A stretch of DNA of 25,171 nucleotides from an uncultured Oscillospiraceae bacterium. GTDB taxonomy: Bacteria; Bacillota; Clostridia; Oscillospirales; Ruminococcaceae. Positions within the stretch are counted from its first letter, which is position 1, and each line of letters opens with the position of its first letter. Positions 7,585-15,450 of this stretch are shown in pieces. Position numbers and translations under genes: made by a program. The notes below the pieces were generated by a model. That model did no database searches. It was not told where the DNA came from and saw nothing but the letters and a program-made list of their open reading frames with translations. Location of the stretch: the NCBI GenBank assembly GCA_900543705.1, contig UQSL01000021.1, forward strand, positions 1-25,171, in the 5' to 3' direction.

Positions 7585-8271
7585 ATGGAAGTACTGCGTG
7601 TAGAACATTTATGTAAGACATACGGCGAGGGAGCAACCCAGGTCAAAGCCTTGGATGATATCTCCTTTTCCGTCGAGCAAGGGGAATTCACCGCAATCAT
7701 CGGGCCATCCGGCTCGGGTAAATCCACCCTGCTGCACATCCTCGGCGGCGTTGACAAGCCGACGAGCGGAAAGGTTTTCATTGATAACACAGATATCTAC
7801 GATTTAGGGGAGACAAACCTCGCCATCTTCAGAAGACGGCAGATTGGGCTCATCTACCAGTTTTACAACCTCATCCCGGTACTCAACGTGGAAGAAAACA
7901 TTACCCTCCCGATTTTACTCGACGGCAGGAAAGTGGATCGCCAGCAGCTTGGGGAAATCACGGCGACCCTTGGGTTATCCCAGCGGGTCGGTCATCTGCC
8001 TAACCAGCTTTCCGGCGGGCAGCAGCAGAGGGTGTCTATTGGACGGGCGCTGATTTCCAATCCGGCAATCGTCCTGGCCGACGAGCCGACCGGAAACCTT
8101 GACAGTAAGAACTCCGCCGAAATCCTTGAGCTGCTTAAGCTGTCCAACCAGAAGTACCACCAGACACTGGTTGTTATCACACACGATGAACGCATCGCCT
8201 TGCAGGCCGACCGTATTCTCTCGATTGAAGACGGAAAAATCGCCCGGGACGAACGTATCCGCCCGATGTGA
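7585..8271 (+). CDS. ABC transporter ATP-binding protein, MacB/LolD/BceA type
   Basis: A 228-residue nucleotide-binding domain with all motifs: Walker A GPSGSGKST near residues 40-48, Q-loop at IYQFYNLIPVL, signature LSGGQQQRVSIGRAL, Walker B IVLADEPTGNLD and the H-loop in VVITHDE. The EPTGNLD wording and the YQFYNLIPVLNVEENI stretch are typical of the family that works with FtsX-like permeases (LolD, MacB, BceA). Such pairs do mechanotransmission: they pull peptides or lipids off the membrane or flip them, rather than import nutrients. It is followed after 36 bases by the permease gene. The operon has an activator-type promoter with two palindromic operators and is probably induced by envelope stress. 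Confidence 0.95.
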   Translation: MEVLRVEHLCKTYGEGATQVKALDDISFSVEQGEFTAIIGPSGSGKSTLLHILGGVDKPTSGKVFIDNTDIYDLGETNLAIFRRRQIGLIYQFYNLIPVLNVEENITLPILLDGRKVDRQQLGEITATLGLSQRVGHLPNQLSGGQQQRVSIGRALISNPAIVLADEPTGNLDSKNSAEILELLKLSNQKYHQTLVVITHDERIALQADRILSIEDGKIARDERIRPM

Positions 8272-8307
8272 ACCACACTGTGATACTTTGAGAAAGGACT
8301 GCTACTG

Positions 8308-11055
8308 ATGAAGATCGTCAATAAAGTGACGCTTCGTCACATGTTGCGCAACAAAAAGCGCACGCTCGTGACGATTATCGGCGTTATCATCTCTGTCGCC
8401 ATGATTACGGCGGTATCCACCTTCGCCGCCTCCATGTTCGACTTCATGCAGCGCATGACCATGGAGGAAAGCGGAAACTGGCATGTTGCCTATCTGGATA
8501 CCAAAGCATCCAGCCTTCCCCTTATTCGGGATGACGAGGGCACCAAGGAGCTGTACCTCACCCATGATGAGGGCTTTGCCAAGCTCCCAACAGCGAACCA
8601 GAAAAACAAGCCATATATTTCCCTCAAAAGTTATGACGCCAACGCTTTTTCCCACAACTTTGTGGAGCTCGCCGAGGGACGGTTCCCCCAATCGGATTCT
8701 GAAATCGTTCTACCCCGCTCCCTGATCGAAAAGAGCGGAAACAGTTGGAACATTGGGGATGTTATCACTCTGGCGGTCGGCCATCGCGAAATCCCGACCC
8801 AGGGGGAATCCGGTGAGACAGTATATAACCAGGCCGGGCAGAGCTACAGTTACACAGACGGCGAGCGCCTGGTCGATACCGCCGCGCGCACCTTTACGGT
8901 CGTTGGCATAATCGAGGACAGCAATCAGGATGCTTCCTGGTCTCCCGGCTACACCTGCTTTACCTATCTGGATGCGAGCAAGCTTCCCGTCGGGCAAACC
9001 GTGGATGCCTATCTTACTGTCAGCAAACTCTCAAACTCCCTATACGGCTGGGCGGAAAACCTGGAGGAAAAATTGATACAGGCCGGGGATACCGGTTTTG
9101 ACATGGAGTTCCACTCCACACTGCTCGGCTACTACGGCTGCTCGAATGACAATGGATTCAATGCCGCCATGTACTCGACAGCTGTAATTTTGATTCTCAT
9201 CATCATGGTGGGCTCAATTTCCCTGATTTACAATGCTTTCGCCATCTCGGTCAGCGAGCGCAGCAAGCAGTTCGGCATGCTATCAAGTGTCGGCGCGACC
9301 AAAAAGCAAAAACGGGATTCCGTCTTTTTTGAAGGCGGTGTCATCGGGCTCATCAGTATCCCGCTCGGTGTTTTAGCTGGACTTGGCGGCGCGGCCGGCG
9401 TCTTCTATTTCATCAACCCGCTGGTTGTCCAGATGTGGTCGCATGGCTTTGATATGACCTTTCGCGTGGTTGTCTCTGCTCCTGCCATTGCTGCGGCGGT
9501 TGTGTTTTCCGTTTTTTCCCTTTTTTTCTCCCCCCCCCTTCCCCCCCAGCCCGCCCCTCCCATGCTGGCGGCGGTTGGGTTCTCGATTCTGACCATTTTC
9601 ATCTCCGCCTACATTCCCGCCAGACGGGCATCCAAAATCACCCCGATTGAGGCGATCCGCCAGTCTACGGAAATCAAGCTCAGCTCGAGGCAGGTCAAGA
9701 CTTCCAAGCTCACCCGCAAGCTGTTTGGCTTTGAAGCGGAACTGGGGCTCAAAAACCTCAAGAGAAACAGGAAACGCTACCGCGCGACCGTGTTCAGCCT
9801 GGTCATCAGTATCGTGCTTTTCCTCGCAGTCGGCTACTTCACCGATGCAATGACGGGCGCCTATACCATGACCCAGAGCAACGTCAACTTTGACAGAAGT
9901 CTCAGTGTAAAGGGTTCGACATTGGAAAAAATTCAGCCCTTGATTGATAAAGTTTCCGCAGTTGAGGGCACAAAAGAATGGGCCAGAATCCGCAGTCTGC
10001 GCACGACGGTGGAGCTTCCGGAGGACTCTCTTACCGATAAAGCGCAAAAGGTCCTCGCCTCTCAAGAAGAACAAAGAGGAAGCCCTTACGCGCGGGAAGG
10101 CCAAAATCTGATGTCCGATGGCAGCTATGTTTCCTTTAACGACGAATATTTCCGTGCGTTTTGTGAGGAAAACGGCCTTAACTACAATCAATTGAACGAT
10201 CCGGAGCATCCGACTGCACTGCTCCTCAACAGCATGCAGTCGAAAGCGAACGGAGTCTATTACGAGGGAACCGTGTTGAAGAACGGAACCTACACAATGA
10301 CTCTCCACGACTACGATGAGCCGGAGAAGACCGTGGACCTCACGGTTGTCACTCTGGATAAAGCGCTTCCACTCGGTTTTAACCCTGCCTACCAGGTCGG
10401 CTCCAGAAGCACTCTGATCGTCAGTGACTCCCTCTTTGATAAACTCGTCGGGCAAATCAACAACGGCAAAGGCGGGGAATGCCAGTTCCAGTATGTCTCT
10501 GTCCTGCAACCAGAATACCAGAAAAATGATGCGCTTGCCGAGCAGTACGACAATGCCATGCAGGATATTGTTGACAGCGAAAACTCTTATTCCGGACTAT
10601 CCTACACCAACTTGACCAAGCTGCGCCAGCAGAATAACACAATGGTCATTGTGCTCAATGTCTTTGTCTACGGCTTTATCGCCCTGATTACCGCCATCTG
10701 TATTGCCAACGTGTTTAACACCATCTCCACAAGCATTTCGGTGCGCAAGAGGGAATTCGCCATGCTTCGTTCCGTCGGCATGACGCCAAAGGCTTTTAAC
10801 CGTATGCTGCGGTATGAGAGCATCTTCTATGGACTAAAAGCACTGCTCTACGGCATCCCCATCAGTATTATCGTCATGTGGCTGATGCATGGCTCCCTTT
10901 CCGAGATGTTCCAACAGGCTTTCGTGCTCCCATGGGGTAATCTCCTGATTGTCATCCTCGGCGTATTCCTAATTGTGGGAGCCTCCATGCTCTACTCCAG
11001 TGTAAAGGTCAAGAAGGCCAATATTATCGACGCACTCAAAGACGAAACCATCTGA
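8308..11055 (+). CDS. FtsX-like ABC transporter permease with an aberrant in-frame insertion
   Basis: A 915-residue protein with two MacB_PCD/FtsX halves. It has TM1 at ~17-40, a large outer domain, TM helices near 293-315, 345-375 and 388-445, then the cytoplasmic coupling motif IPARRASKITPIEAIRQS. Next are LKNLKRNRKRYRATVFSLVI leading into TM5 (~490-515), a second outer domain, and three last TM helices with VRKREFAMLRSVGMTPKAFN and a C-terminus of VKVKKANIIDALKDE. The 4+4 helix plan differs from BceB, which has ten helices. Within the fourth helix (residues ~402-426, bases 9510-9584) there is a Pro-rich insert (FFSPPLPPQPAPP) that breaks a hydrophobic helix and looks foreign; deleting it restores AAVVFSILTIFISAYIPARR. 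The start is supported by AGAAAGGA. The substrate is unknown; antimicrobial peptide or cell-wall lipid export is plausible. Confidence 0.92.
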   Translation: MKIVNKVTLRHMLRNKKRTLVTIIGVIISVAMITAVSTFAASMFDFMQRMTMEESGNWHVAYLDTKASSLPLIRDDEGTKELYLTHDEGFAKLPTANQKNKPYISLKSYDANAFSHNFVELAEGRFPQSDSEIVLPRSLIEKSGNSWNIGDVITLAVGHREIPTQGESGETVYNQAGQSYSYTDGERLVDTAARTFTVVGIIEDSNQDASWSPGYTCFTYLDASKLPVGQTVDAYLTVSKLSNSLYGWAENLEEKLIQAGDTGFDMEFHSTLLGYYGCSNDNGFNAAMYSTAVILILIIMVGSISLIYNAFAISVSERSKQFGMLSSVGATKKQKRDSVFFEGGVIGLISIPLGVLAGLGGAAGVFYFINPLVVQMWSHGFDMTFRVVVSAPAIAAAVVFSVFSLFFSPPLPPQPAPPMLAAVGFSILTIFISAYIPARRASKITPIEAIRQSTEIKLSSRQVKTSKLTRKLFGFEAELGLKNLKRNRKRYRATVFSLVISIVLFLAVGYFTDAMTGAYTMTQSNVNFDRSLSVKGSTLEKIQPLIDKVSAVEGTKEWARIRSLRTTVELPEDSLTDKAQKVLASQEEQRGSPYAREGQNLMSDGSYVSFNDEYFRAFCEENGLNYNQLNDPEHPTALLLNSMQSKANGVYYEGTVLKNGTYTMTLHDYDEPEKTVDLTVVTLDKALPLGFNPAYQVGSRSTLIVSDSLFDKLVGQINNGKGGECQFQYVSVLQPEYQKNDALAEQYDNAMQDIVDSENSYSGLSYTNLTKLRQQNNTMVIVLNVFVYGFIALITAICIANVFNTISTSISVRKREFAMLRSVGMTPKAFNRMLRYESIFYGLKALLYGIPISIIVMWLMHGSLSEMFQQAFVLPWGNLLIVILGVFLIVGASMLYSSVKVKKANIIDALKDETI
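9510..9584 (+). repeat. 75-nt pyrimidine-rich insertion flanked by a short direct repeat
   Basis: GCGGCGGTTGTGTTTTCC (9493-9510) recurs as GCGGCGGTTGGGTTCTCG (9568-9585), exactly 75 bases apart. The stretch between is almost pure C/T on the coding strand, with T7, C9 and C7 runs. It keeps the frame, adds 25 residues inside a membrane helix and has a composition unlike anything else in the gene. A replication-slippage product or an assembly artefact is more likely than a functional segment. Confidence 0.7.
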
Positions 11056-11074
11056 TAAGCTTTTCAGAATCGCA

Positions 11075-11110
11075 ATAGAGAGCCGCAGGAAATTTCCTGC
11101 GACTCTCTAT
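11075..11110 (+). terminator. Long hairpin terminator after the permease
   Basis: ATAGAGAG-C-CGCAGGAAA pairs with TTTCCTGCG-A-CTCTCTAT, a 17-bp stem with one mismatch, followed by ATTTTG. It separates the ABC operon from the MarR promoter. Confidence 0.7.
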
Positions 11111-11137
11111 ATTTTGCATACTTTTTTCAGCCTTTCC

Positions 11138-11166
11138 TTGACAGAGAAAAGGATTCAGGGTATAAT
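11138..11166 (+). promoter_or_regulatory. Sigma-A promoter of the MarR-TSUP operon
   Basis: TTGACA (11138-11143), a 17-base spacer and TATAAT (11161-11166): both boxes are perfect. It lies inside a possible upstream extension of the MarR frame (from 11114), which argues that translation starts later, at 11201. Confidence 0.9.
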
Positions 11167-11188
11167 ATTGTTCAAAATAGAACTATAT
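11165..11188 (+). promoter_or_regulatory. Candidate MarR operator overlapping the -10/start site
   Basis: ATATTGTTC-AAAATA-GAACTATAT forms 9-base arms with one mismatch. It covers the end of the -10 and the expected transcription start, the classic position for autorepression by a MarR dimer. Confidence 0.5.
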
Positions 11189-11200
11189 GGAGGAGATAAA

Positions 11201-11650
11201 ATGTATACCGAATTCTGGGATACCCTTTCTCTGTCCAAACGGCTGTATAATGAATACCTGCGCCCTATTTGTGATAAATTTGGCCTCACTCGTATGGAAC
11301 TGGATATCCTGCTTTTTCTCGCCAACAATCCCGAGTATGACACCGCAAAGGAAATTGTGGAGGTGCGCAGGCTGACAAAATCCCAAGTCTCCATGTCCCT
11401 GCGTTCCCTGGTTCAGCGGGGTTATCTAAGAAAAACATTCCATCCGGGGAACCGCAAAACCATCCACCTTGCTCTGCTCCCCTCTGCAAAAGGAATTATC
11501 GAACACGGCAGGCAGGTGCAGGCCTCATTTTTTTCCCTGCTGTTTGAGGGGGTTTCTCCTGAAAAGATTGAGGAGATAGAACACGATTTTCAGAGGATTG
11601 CGGGAAATCTCCGTACTCGACTTGAGGAGGGACAACTGAATGCTGACTAA
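11201..11650 (+). CDS. MarR-family transcriptional regulator
   Basis: About 149 residues from the chosen ATG, preceded by TGGAGGAGATAAA. The fold is all-helical with the winged helix in the middle: LTRMELDILLFLANN, then TAKEIVEVRRLTKSQVSMSL as the recognition helix region, and a wing in GYLRKTFHPGNRKTIHLALL. A C-terminal helix (SPEKIEEIEHDFQRIAGNL) would form the dimer interface. This is a normal size for MarR. The frame is open to 11114, but the stretch holds the promoter, so the extension is not translated. It overlaps the exporter start by 11 bases and most likely represses itself and the exporter through the palindrome at 11165-11188. The inducing ligand is unknown. Confidence 0.9.
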   Translation: MYTEFWDTLSLSKRLYNEYLRPICDKFGLTRMELDILLFLANNPEYDTAKEIVEVRRLTKSQVSMSLRSLVQRGYLRKTFHPGNRKTIHLALLPSAKGIIEHGRQVQASFFSLLFEGVSPEKIEEIEHDFQRIAGNLRTRLEEGQLNAD

Positions 11651-12407
11651 ATTTATCATCTGTTTTATTGCGGGAATCGGTGCCGGGCTTGGCACAGGTT
11701 TTGCCGGAATGAGCGCCGCTGCCGTCATCGGTCCAATGCTAATCACCTTTTTGCATATCCCCGCCTATGAAGCAGTGGGAATCGCGCTGGCAAGTGACGT
11801 ACTGGCAAGCGCCGTCAGCGCTTATACTTATGGGAAAAACAAGAATCTGGATGTCAAAAACGGCCTGGTCATGATGACCGCGGTTCTCTGCTTTACCATG
11901 GTGGGAAGCTGGGTGTCGAGCCTGCTCCCCAACAACATGATGGGTGGATTTTCCGTCTTTATGACCCTGCTGCTGGGAATCAAATTCCTTGTCAAACCCG
12001 TCATGACAACCAAAGAATCCATGGCAGGAGTCAGCGCGAAAAAGCGAGTGATCCAATCGATTTTGTGCGGAACGCTGGTCGGCTTCATCTGTGGCTTCGT
12101 GGGCGCTGGCGGCGGCATGATGATGCTCTTAATCCTCACGAGTATCCTCGGTTACGAACTGAAAACCGCAGTGGGCACCAGCGTGTTCATCATGGCCTTT
12201 ACTGCGTTTACCGGAGCGGTCAGCCATTTCGCCATCGATGGGATGCCGGATCTGGCATGTCTCATTTTCTGTGTCCTCTCCACTCTTTTATGGGCGCGGA
12301 TCGCCGCGAAGTTTGCAAACAGGGCAAAGCCCATAGTGTTAAACCGTGCCACCGGTGCTGTGCTGACGGTTCTTGGCGTTTCGATTTTGGCAGTCAATTA
12401 CCTGTAA
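11640..12407 (+). CDS. Sulfite exporter TauE/SafE family (TSUP) membrane protein
   Basis: A 255-residue, highly hydrophobic protein with about eight helices. It shows the two-fold repeat typical of TSUP: an N-terminal GIGAGLGTGFAGMSAAAVIG and a second copy, CGFVGAGGGMMMLLILTSIL, near residue 155. The repeated G-x-G-A-G-G-G turn is the diagnostic feature. Members export or import small sulfur compounds or organic anions such as sulfite, sulfoacetate or taurine-derived products; which one is unknown here. The gene starts inside the MarR gene (11-base overlap, with GAGGAGGG as ribosome binding site), so the two are coupled and the transporter is probably derepressed by the MarR ligand. It is followed by a bidirectional terminator. 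Confidence 0.9.
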   Translation: MLTKFIICFIAGIGAGLGTGFAGMSAAAVIGPMLITFLHIPAYEAVGIALASDVLASAVSAYTYGKNKNLDVKNGLVMMTAVLCFTMVGSWVSSLLPNNMMGGFSVFMTLLLGIKFLVKPVMTTKESMAGVSAKKRVIQSILCGTLVGFICGFVGAGGGMMMLLILTSILGYELKTAVGTSVFIMAFTAFTGAVSHFAIDGMPDLACLIFCVLSTLLWARIAAKFANRAKPIVLNRATGAVLTVLGVSILAVNYL

Positions 12408-12465
12408 TGTCCGGACCGACTGTATTGTTTTTCCCAGCACAAAAGCATTGTCGCATAGGATTCAA

Positions 12466-12500
12466 AAAATCCCTGAAACGGTGTACGTTTCAGGGATTTT
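12466..12500. terminator. Bidirectional terminator between convergent genes
   Basis: AAAATCCCTGAAACG-GTGTA-CGTTTCAGGGATTTT: a perfect 15-bp stem with A/T ends, so it can work for the exporter (plus) and for the DUF3795 gene (minus). Confidence 0.85.
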
Positions 12501-12512
12501 AAGTTTTTAGCA

Positions 12513-13085
12513 TCACTGCTTTTCAGCTGTTTTTTTCTTGGATGGCTTTTTGCGCAGTTTGAGTTCAATTCCCCGGCGCCCAGCTTGTTCTCTCAGCAGT
12601 CTAGCAGCAAGAGCTGCCCGCTCCTTTTGCGTCAAGGGTCCCATCCTTTCCTGCACCATAAGTGTATGGACAACCTCCTGAAGTTCAGCAAGCTCCAGCA
12701 GGTTAGCCGCCACACAAAACAAGCTTTTTTTTCGCCCGTCGTTGTAATGTTCCAGCAGATACAAAAGAATCTCCCGCTTTTCTTCAAGCTCACGCCGGTA
12801 GGCATCCTCTCCGATATGCGAGACCCTATCCAATTCGTGCAGCCGGTTGCGATGGGGGAGAAATGAGTCATACTCTTCTTCCCGGTATCTGCCACAGGGA
12901 AAGGAACTGCACTGGAAACAGTATTGCAGCCCGCCCTGATTCAAGCTGCACCGGGCGATGGTGCAGGATTGGTTTCCCGCTCCCCCGCCGCATCCGGGGC
13001 AATAACCATCGAGTTGCATCGGGCACAGGGCACAATTGAGCCCGCAGAGAGAAAACAATCGGTTTTCCCGTTCAAATCCTTTCAT
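12513..13085 (-). CDS. DUF3795 cysteine-rich protein
   Basis: A 190-residue protein with an N-terminal cluster CGLNCALCPMQLDGYCPGCG at residues 14-33, then C-x6-C and CFQCSSFPCGRY, for about eleven cysteines within 65 residues. This is the DUF3795 signature and suggests a metal (Zn or Fe-S) site. The second half is charged and helical with a Lys-rich tail (KKPSKKKTAEKQ). The function is not known in the family. The start has AGGAGGAG close upstream. It follows the histidine kinase by 83 bases on the same strand and could be a passenger of that operon. Confidence 0.85.
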   Translation of the reverse strand: MKGFERENRLFSLCGLNCALCPMQLDGYCPGCGGGAGNQSCTIARCSLNQGGLQYCFQCSSFPCGRYREEEYDSFLPHRNRLHELDRVSHIGEDAYRRELEEKREILLYLLEHYNDGRKKSLFCVAANLLELAELQEVVHTLMVQERMGPLTQKERAALAARLLREQAGRRGIELKLRKKPSKKKTAEKQ

Positions 13086-13168
13086 CCTGCTCCTCCTTCT
13101 TCCAAATCCTTCATGTTCTCAAATCAACCAGATTTTGTACGATATATCCCACCCCGGATGCCGGCCTC

Positions 13169-14170
13169 TCAGATAATGGCCTTATAAAACTTAATAGTAA
13201 AGGCTGTGCCCTTTCCAGGAATACTGGACACCGCAATTGTCCCTCGCTGTCTTTGGATGATATTTTTTGCCATCGCAAGGCCAATCCCGACACTGTCTTT
13301 AGAGGAATTCTTTCCTCTGTAAAACCGCTCGAAAATATGGGGCATATCCTCTTCTGCAATCCCCTCTCCGTTATCGGAAATGACAATTTGTGTGTAAAGC
13401 ACTTCGCTTTCAAAACGGATTGTTACCTTCCCTCCGACCGGTGCGTGCTCAATGCTGTTTTTAATGAGATTTGCAAGCGCTTCGGCGGACCAGTCATAGT
13501 CTCCTAAAAAACAGGTATTCGGGTCGCCCTCCACCACCAGCTCCTGCTGTTTTAAATCCATCAGAAAAAGCAGATGCTCCGTCGCCTTCTGGATCAGCTT
13601 TGGCAGGAAAATCTGCCCTTTTTTAAAGTGTACCGTACCTGCGTCAAGTCTGGATAGCTTGAGAAGGCTGGAAATCAACCACTCCATCCTCTCCAATTGG
13701 GAACGGATGTGTCCGGTAAATTCTCTGCGTTTTTCATCAGGCAGATTCGGCTGTTCGAGTAAATCGGTCATCATCAGCATCGAAGTAAGCGGTGTTTTGA
13801 GCTGATGGGAAATATCCGCCAGCGTATCGGCCAAAAACCCCTTATCCTTTTGCAGCAGTTGGGCCTGATGCGCGAGCGTGACTGTCACCTTGTAGATGTC
13901 ATTTTTGAGCGCACTGAGTTCCCCTTCCTCGTTATCCCGCAGATCAAGGCCATACTCCCCGGACAAAATACGATTGAGATAGAGCGAAAGCTCTGCAATC
14001 TGACGATATCTTGTAGCGGTGAACCCTAAAAAACAGGCTACCAAAATCAAAAAGAAGATGGCAAAGAGTATCGCACAGGTCAGATCGAGGGCAGCAAGGA
14101 TGACAAAACCCAGGATGCCAAACATCCCGGCAATCAGGAGCAAATGGCAAAATTCCCTATTCCTGAACAT
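13169..14170 (-). CDS. Sensor histidine kinase, intramembrane-sensing (BceS-like) type
   Basis: A 333-residue kinase with two membrane helices at about 9-28 and 31-50, separated by almost no external loop, the build of intramembrane-sensing kinases such as BceS. Then comes a short linker, the DHp helix with LADISHQLKTPLTS (phospho-acceptor His122), the N box NLIKNSIEHAPVGG, the G1 box DNGEGIAEEDMPHIFERFYR and the G2 box GIGLAMAKNII. Kinases like this usually do not sense a ligand themselves but read the activity of a partner ABC transporter. The gene starts inside the response regulator gene (14-base overlap). The likely partner in this window is the FtsX-type transporter at 7.6-11.1 kb, inferred from the operators there. 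Confidence 0.93.
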   Translation of the reverse strand: MFRNREFCHLLLIAGMFGILGFVILAALDLTCAILFAIFFLILVACFLGFTATRYRQIAELSLYLNRILSGEYGLDLRDNEEGELSALKNDIYKVTVTLAHQAQLLQKDKGFLADTLADISHQLKTPLTSMLMMTDLLEQPNLPDEKRREFTGHIRSQLERMEWLISSLLKLSRLDAGTVHFKKGQIFLPKLIQKATEHLLFLMDLKQQELVVEGDPNTCFLGDYDWSAEALANLIKNSIEHAPVGGKVTIRFESEVLYTQIVISDNGEGIAEEDMPHIFERFYRGKNSSKDSVGIGLAMAKNIIQRQRGTIAVSSIPGKGTAFTIKFYKAII

Positions 14171-14849
14171 GTCCGTCCCCCAATCGGTAGCCGAATCCCC
14201 TCACCGTCTGGATAATGCGGGGATTCTGCGGGTCGTCCTCCAGCTTTTCGCGAAGTCTTTTGATATAGACGGTCAACGTGTTGTCGTTGACAAAATCCCC
14301 CGCAATGTCCCAGATGCCCTCGAGCAGCTGATTTCTTGTCAGCACCTTTCCCTGGGAATTTACCAAGGTCAGCAAGAGCTTATATTCCATTGCAGTTAAC
14401 GGGATTTCTTTTCCCTCCTTTGACACTTTGGCCTGCATAGTGTTAATTTGCACATTCCCCAATTCTATCAGGTTTTGGGATTGGCCCGCTTGCTGATAAC
14501 GACGCAAGACCGAACGAATGCGGGAGAGCAGCTCCCGAATCCGAAATGGCTTGGTAATGTAATCGTCCGCACCCATGTCCAATCCCAGGACGACGTTGAC
14601 CTCGTCATCACAGGCGGTCAGGAAAATGACCGGGGCGTCTCCCCGCGCCTTGATTTTCTTGCAGATGTCATAACCGCTGCCGTCAGGCAGCGTTAAATCC
14701 AGCAGGTACAAATCAAAGGGTTCTATGCTTGCCGTCTCCAGCGCCTGCTTAACGGTATTACAGATGGTTACGGTATAACCCTCCTGCTGCAGGGAGTATT
14801 CCAGTCCCAGCGCGATGGTGCGGTCGTCCTCTACAACAAGCAGTTTCAT
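14157..14849 (-). CDS. OmpR/PhoB-family response regulator
   Basis: A 230-residue two-domain regulator. The receiver has acidic residues in VEDD, phospho-acceptor Asp51 in LLDLTLPDGSG, Thr78 and Lys100 in ITKPF. The C-terminal winged helix contains IPLTAMEYKLLLTLVNSQGK, VLTRNQLLEGIWD and the recognition helix/wing DNTLTVYIKRLREKLEDD with VRGFGYRL at the end. The start is supported by AAAGGAGGAG. It is cotranscribed with the overlapping kinase gene. No palindrome like those at 7474-7512 is visible just upstream of this gene, so it may not regulate itself. The TGACA-N4-TGTCA sites ahead of the ABC transporter are the best candidate targets in the window (inference). Confidence 0.95.
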   Translation of the reverse strand: MKLLVVEDDRTIALGLEYSLQQEGYTVTICNTVKQALETASIEPFDLYLLDLTLPDGSGYDICKKIKARGDAPVIFLTACDDEVNVVLGLDMGADDYITKPFRIRELLSRIRSVLRRYQQAGQSQNLIELGNVQINTMQAKVSKEGKEIPLTAMEYKLLLTLVNSQGKVLTRNQLLEGIWDIAGDFVNDNTLTVYIKRLREKLEDDPQNPRIIQTVRGFGYRLGDGHVQE

Positions 14850-15271
14850 GTTTTCTCCTCCTTTGGTTCGATTCTATTCTACAAAATGTATTATTCTAAT
14901 ATAAAATTACAAAAGAAGCTTATCTACTGCCGGTTTTGCAATTATAGTTCCAGCCAAGAACATGATATTCCAAAATCTGACCCGCGGATGCTTTCTTTCA
15001 TTCGTTACCTCAATCAATTCCCAGTTTTCTCGATATACAACGATAAAATCATACAAATAAAATACCATTTGTTTATTATATAGGTATTTATACAGAAATT
15101 CGACTTAATTTGCTTCAAAGCCCTCTTCGTTTTCAAGCATCATCCTTCCGCAGGCATTTTGTAACACAAACCGTGAGTAGTGGAATATTCCATCTCCGTT
15201 TGATAACCGATAGGAATAAGTTACGAGCTGTTTTGCAGACTCGGAAGGGTCCCGTGGCGTTGAGCCTGTGT
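14850..15271. other. Gene-poor AT-rich stretch with one coding-like fragment
   Basis: No gene can be supported here. On the minus strand a frame from 15290 down to a TAA at 15105-15107 reads like protein (PRDPSESAKQLVTYSYRLSN, then DGIFHYSRFVLQNACGRMML), and the same frame stays open after that stop for 53 more codons to 14907. It has no ribosome binding site and I do not recognise it. It could be a decayed gene tail or part of a transcript from the candidate promoter at 15451-15459. A perfect 12-base palindrome, TGGAATATTCCA, lies at 15180-15191. Confidence 0.3.
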
Positions 15272-15361
15272 GATTAGCCCATGAACGCAAAGCGTGAATG
15301 GGCTAATTGGCCATCGCCGTATGGCGGGCCATGAAATAAAGATAATTGTTGCTTTCGCAAC
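15272..15361. repeat. Structured tandem repeat, copy 1 (90 bp)
   Basis: Contains three hairpins: ATTAGCCCAT with ATGGGCTAAT (inner ACGC/GCGT), GGCC with GGCC around CGCC/GGCG, and GATAATTGTTGC with GCAACGATTATC at the junction with copy 2. It is nearly identical to copy 2. Confidence 0.85.
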
Positions 15362-15449
15362 GATTATCCCATGAACGCAAAGCGTGAATGGGATAATCGG
15401 CCATCGCCGTATGGCGGGCCATGAGAATAAAGATAATTGTTGCCGCAAC
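15362..15449. repeat. Structured tandem repeat, copy 2 (88 bp)
   Basis: Same order of hairpins as copy 1. The first stem reads ATTATCCCAT with ATGGGATAAT: a G:C pair of copy 1 (15277/15303) is T:A here (15367/15393), so pairing is kept. The last hairpin loop is shortened (GTTGCCGCAAC). Confidence 0.85.
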
Positions 15450-15450
15450 T

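Noticed and set aside
9373..10509. A 378-codon open frame on the minus strand
   Set aside because: It lies wholly antisense to the permease gene, has no ribosome binding site or recognisable domain, and mirrors the codon bias of the real gene.
11114..11200. An N-terminal extension of the MarR protein
   Set aside because: The segment contains a perfect sigma-A promoter and an operator, and a strong ribosome binding site precedes the ATG at 11201.
12065..12502. A 145-codon plus-strand frame within the exporter gene
   Set aside because: Overlaps the exporter in another frame with no motif; shadow.
14907..15068. A 53-codon minus-strand gene starting with ATG at 15068
   Set aside because: No ribosome binding site, AT-rich sequence and no recognisable product; kept only as part of a possible decayed frame.
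15272..15449. CRISPR-like repeats
   Set aside because: Only two directly abutting units without spacers and with internal hairpins; no cas genes nearby.
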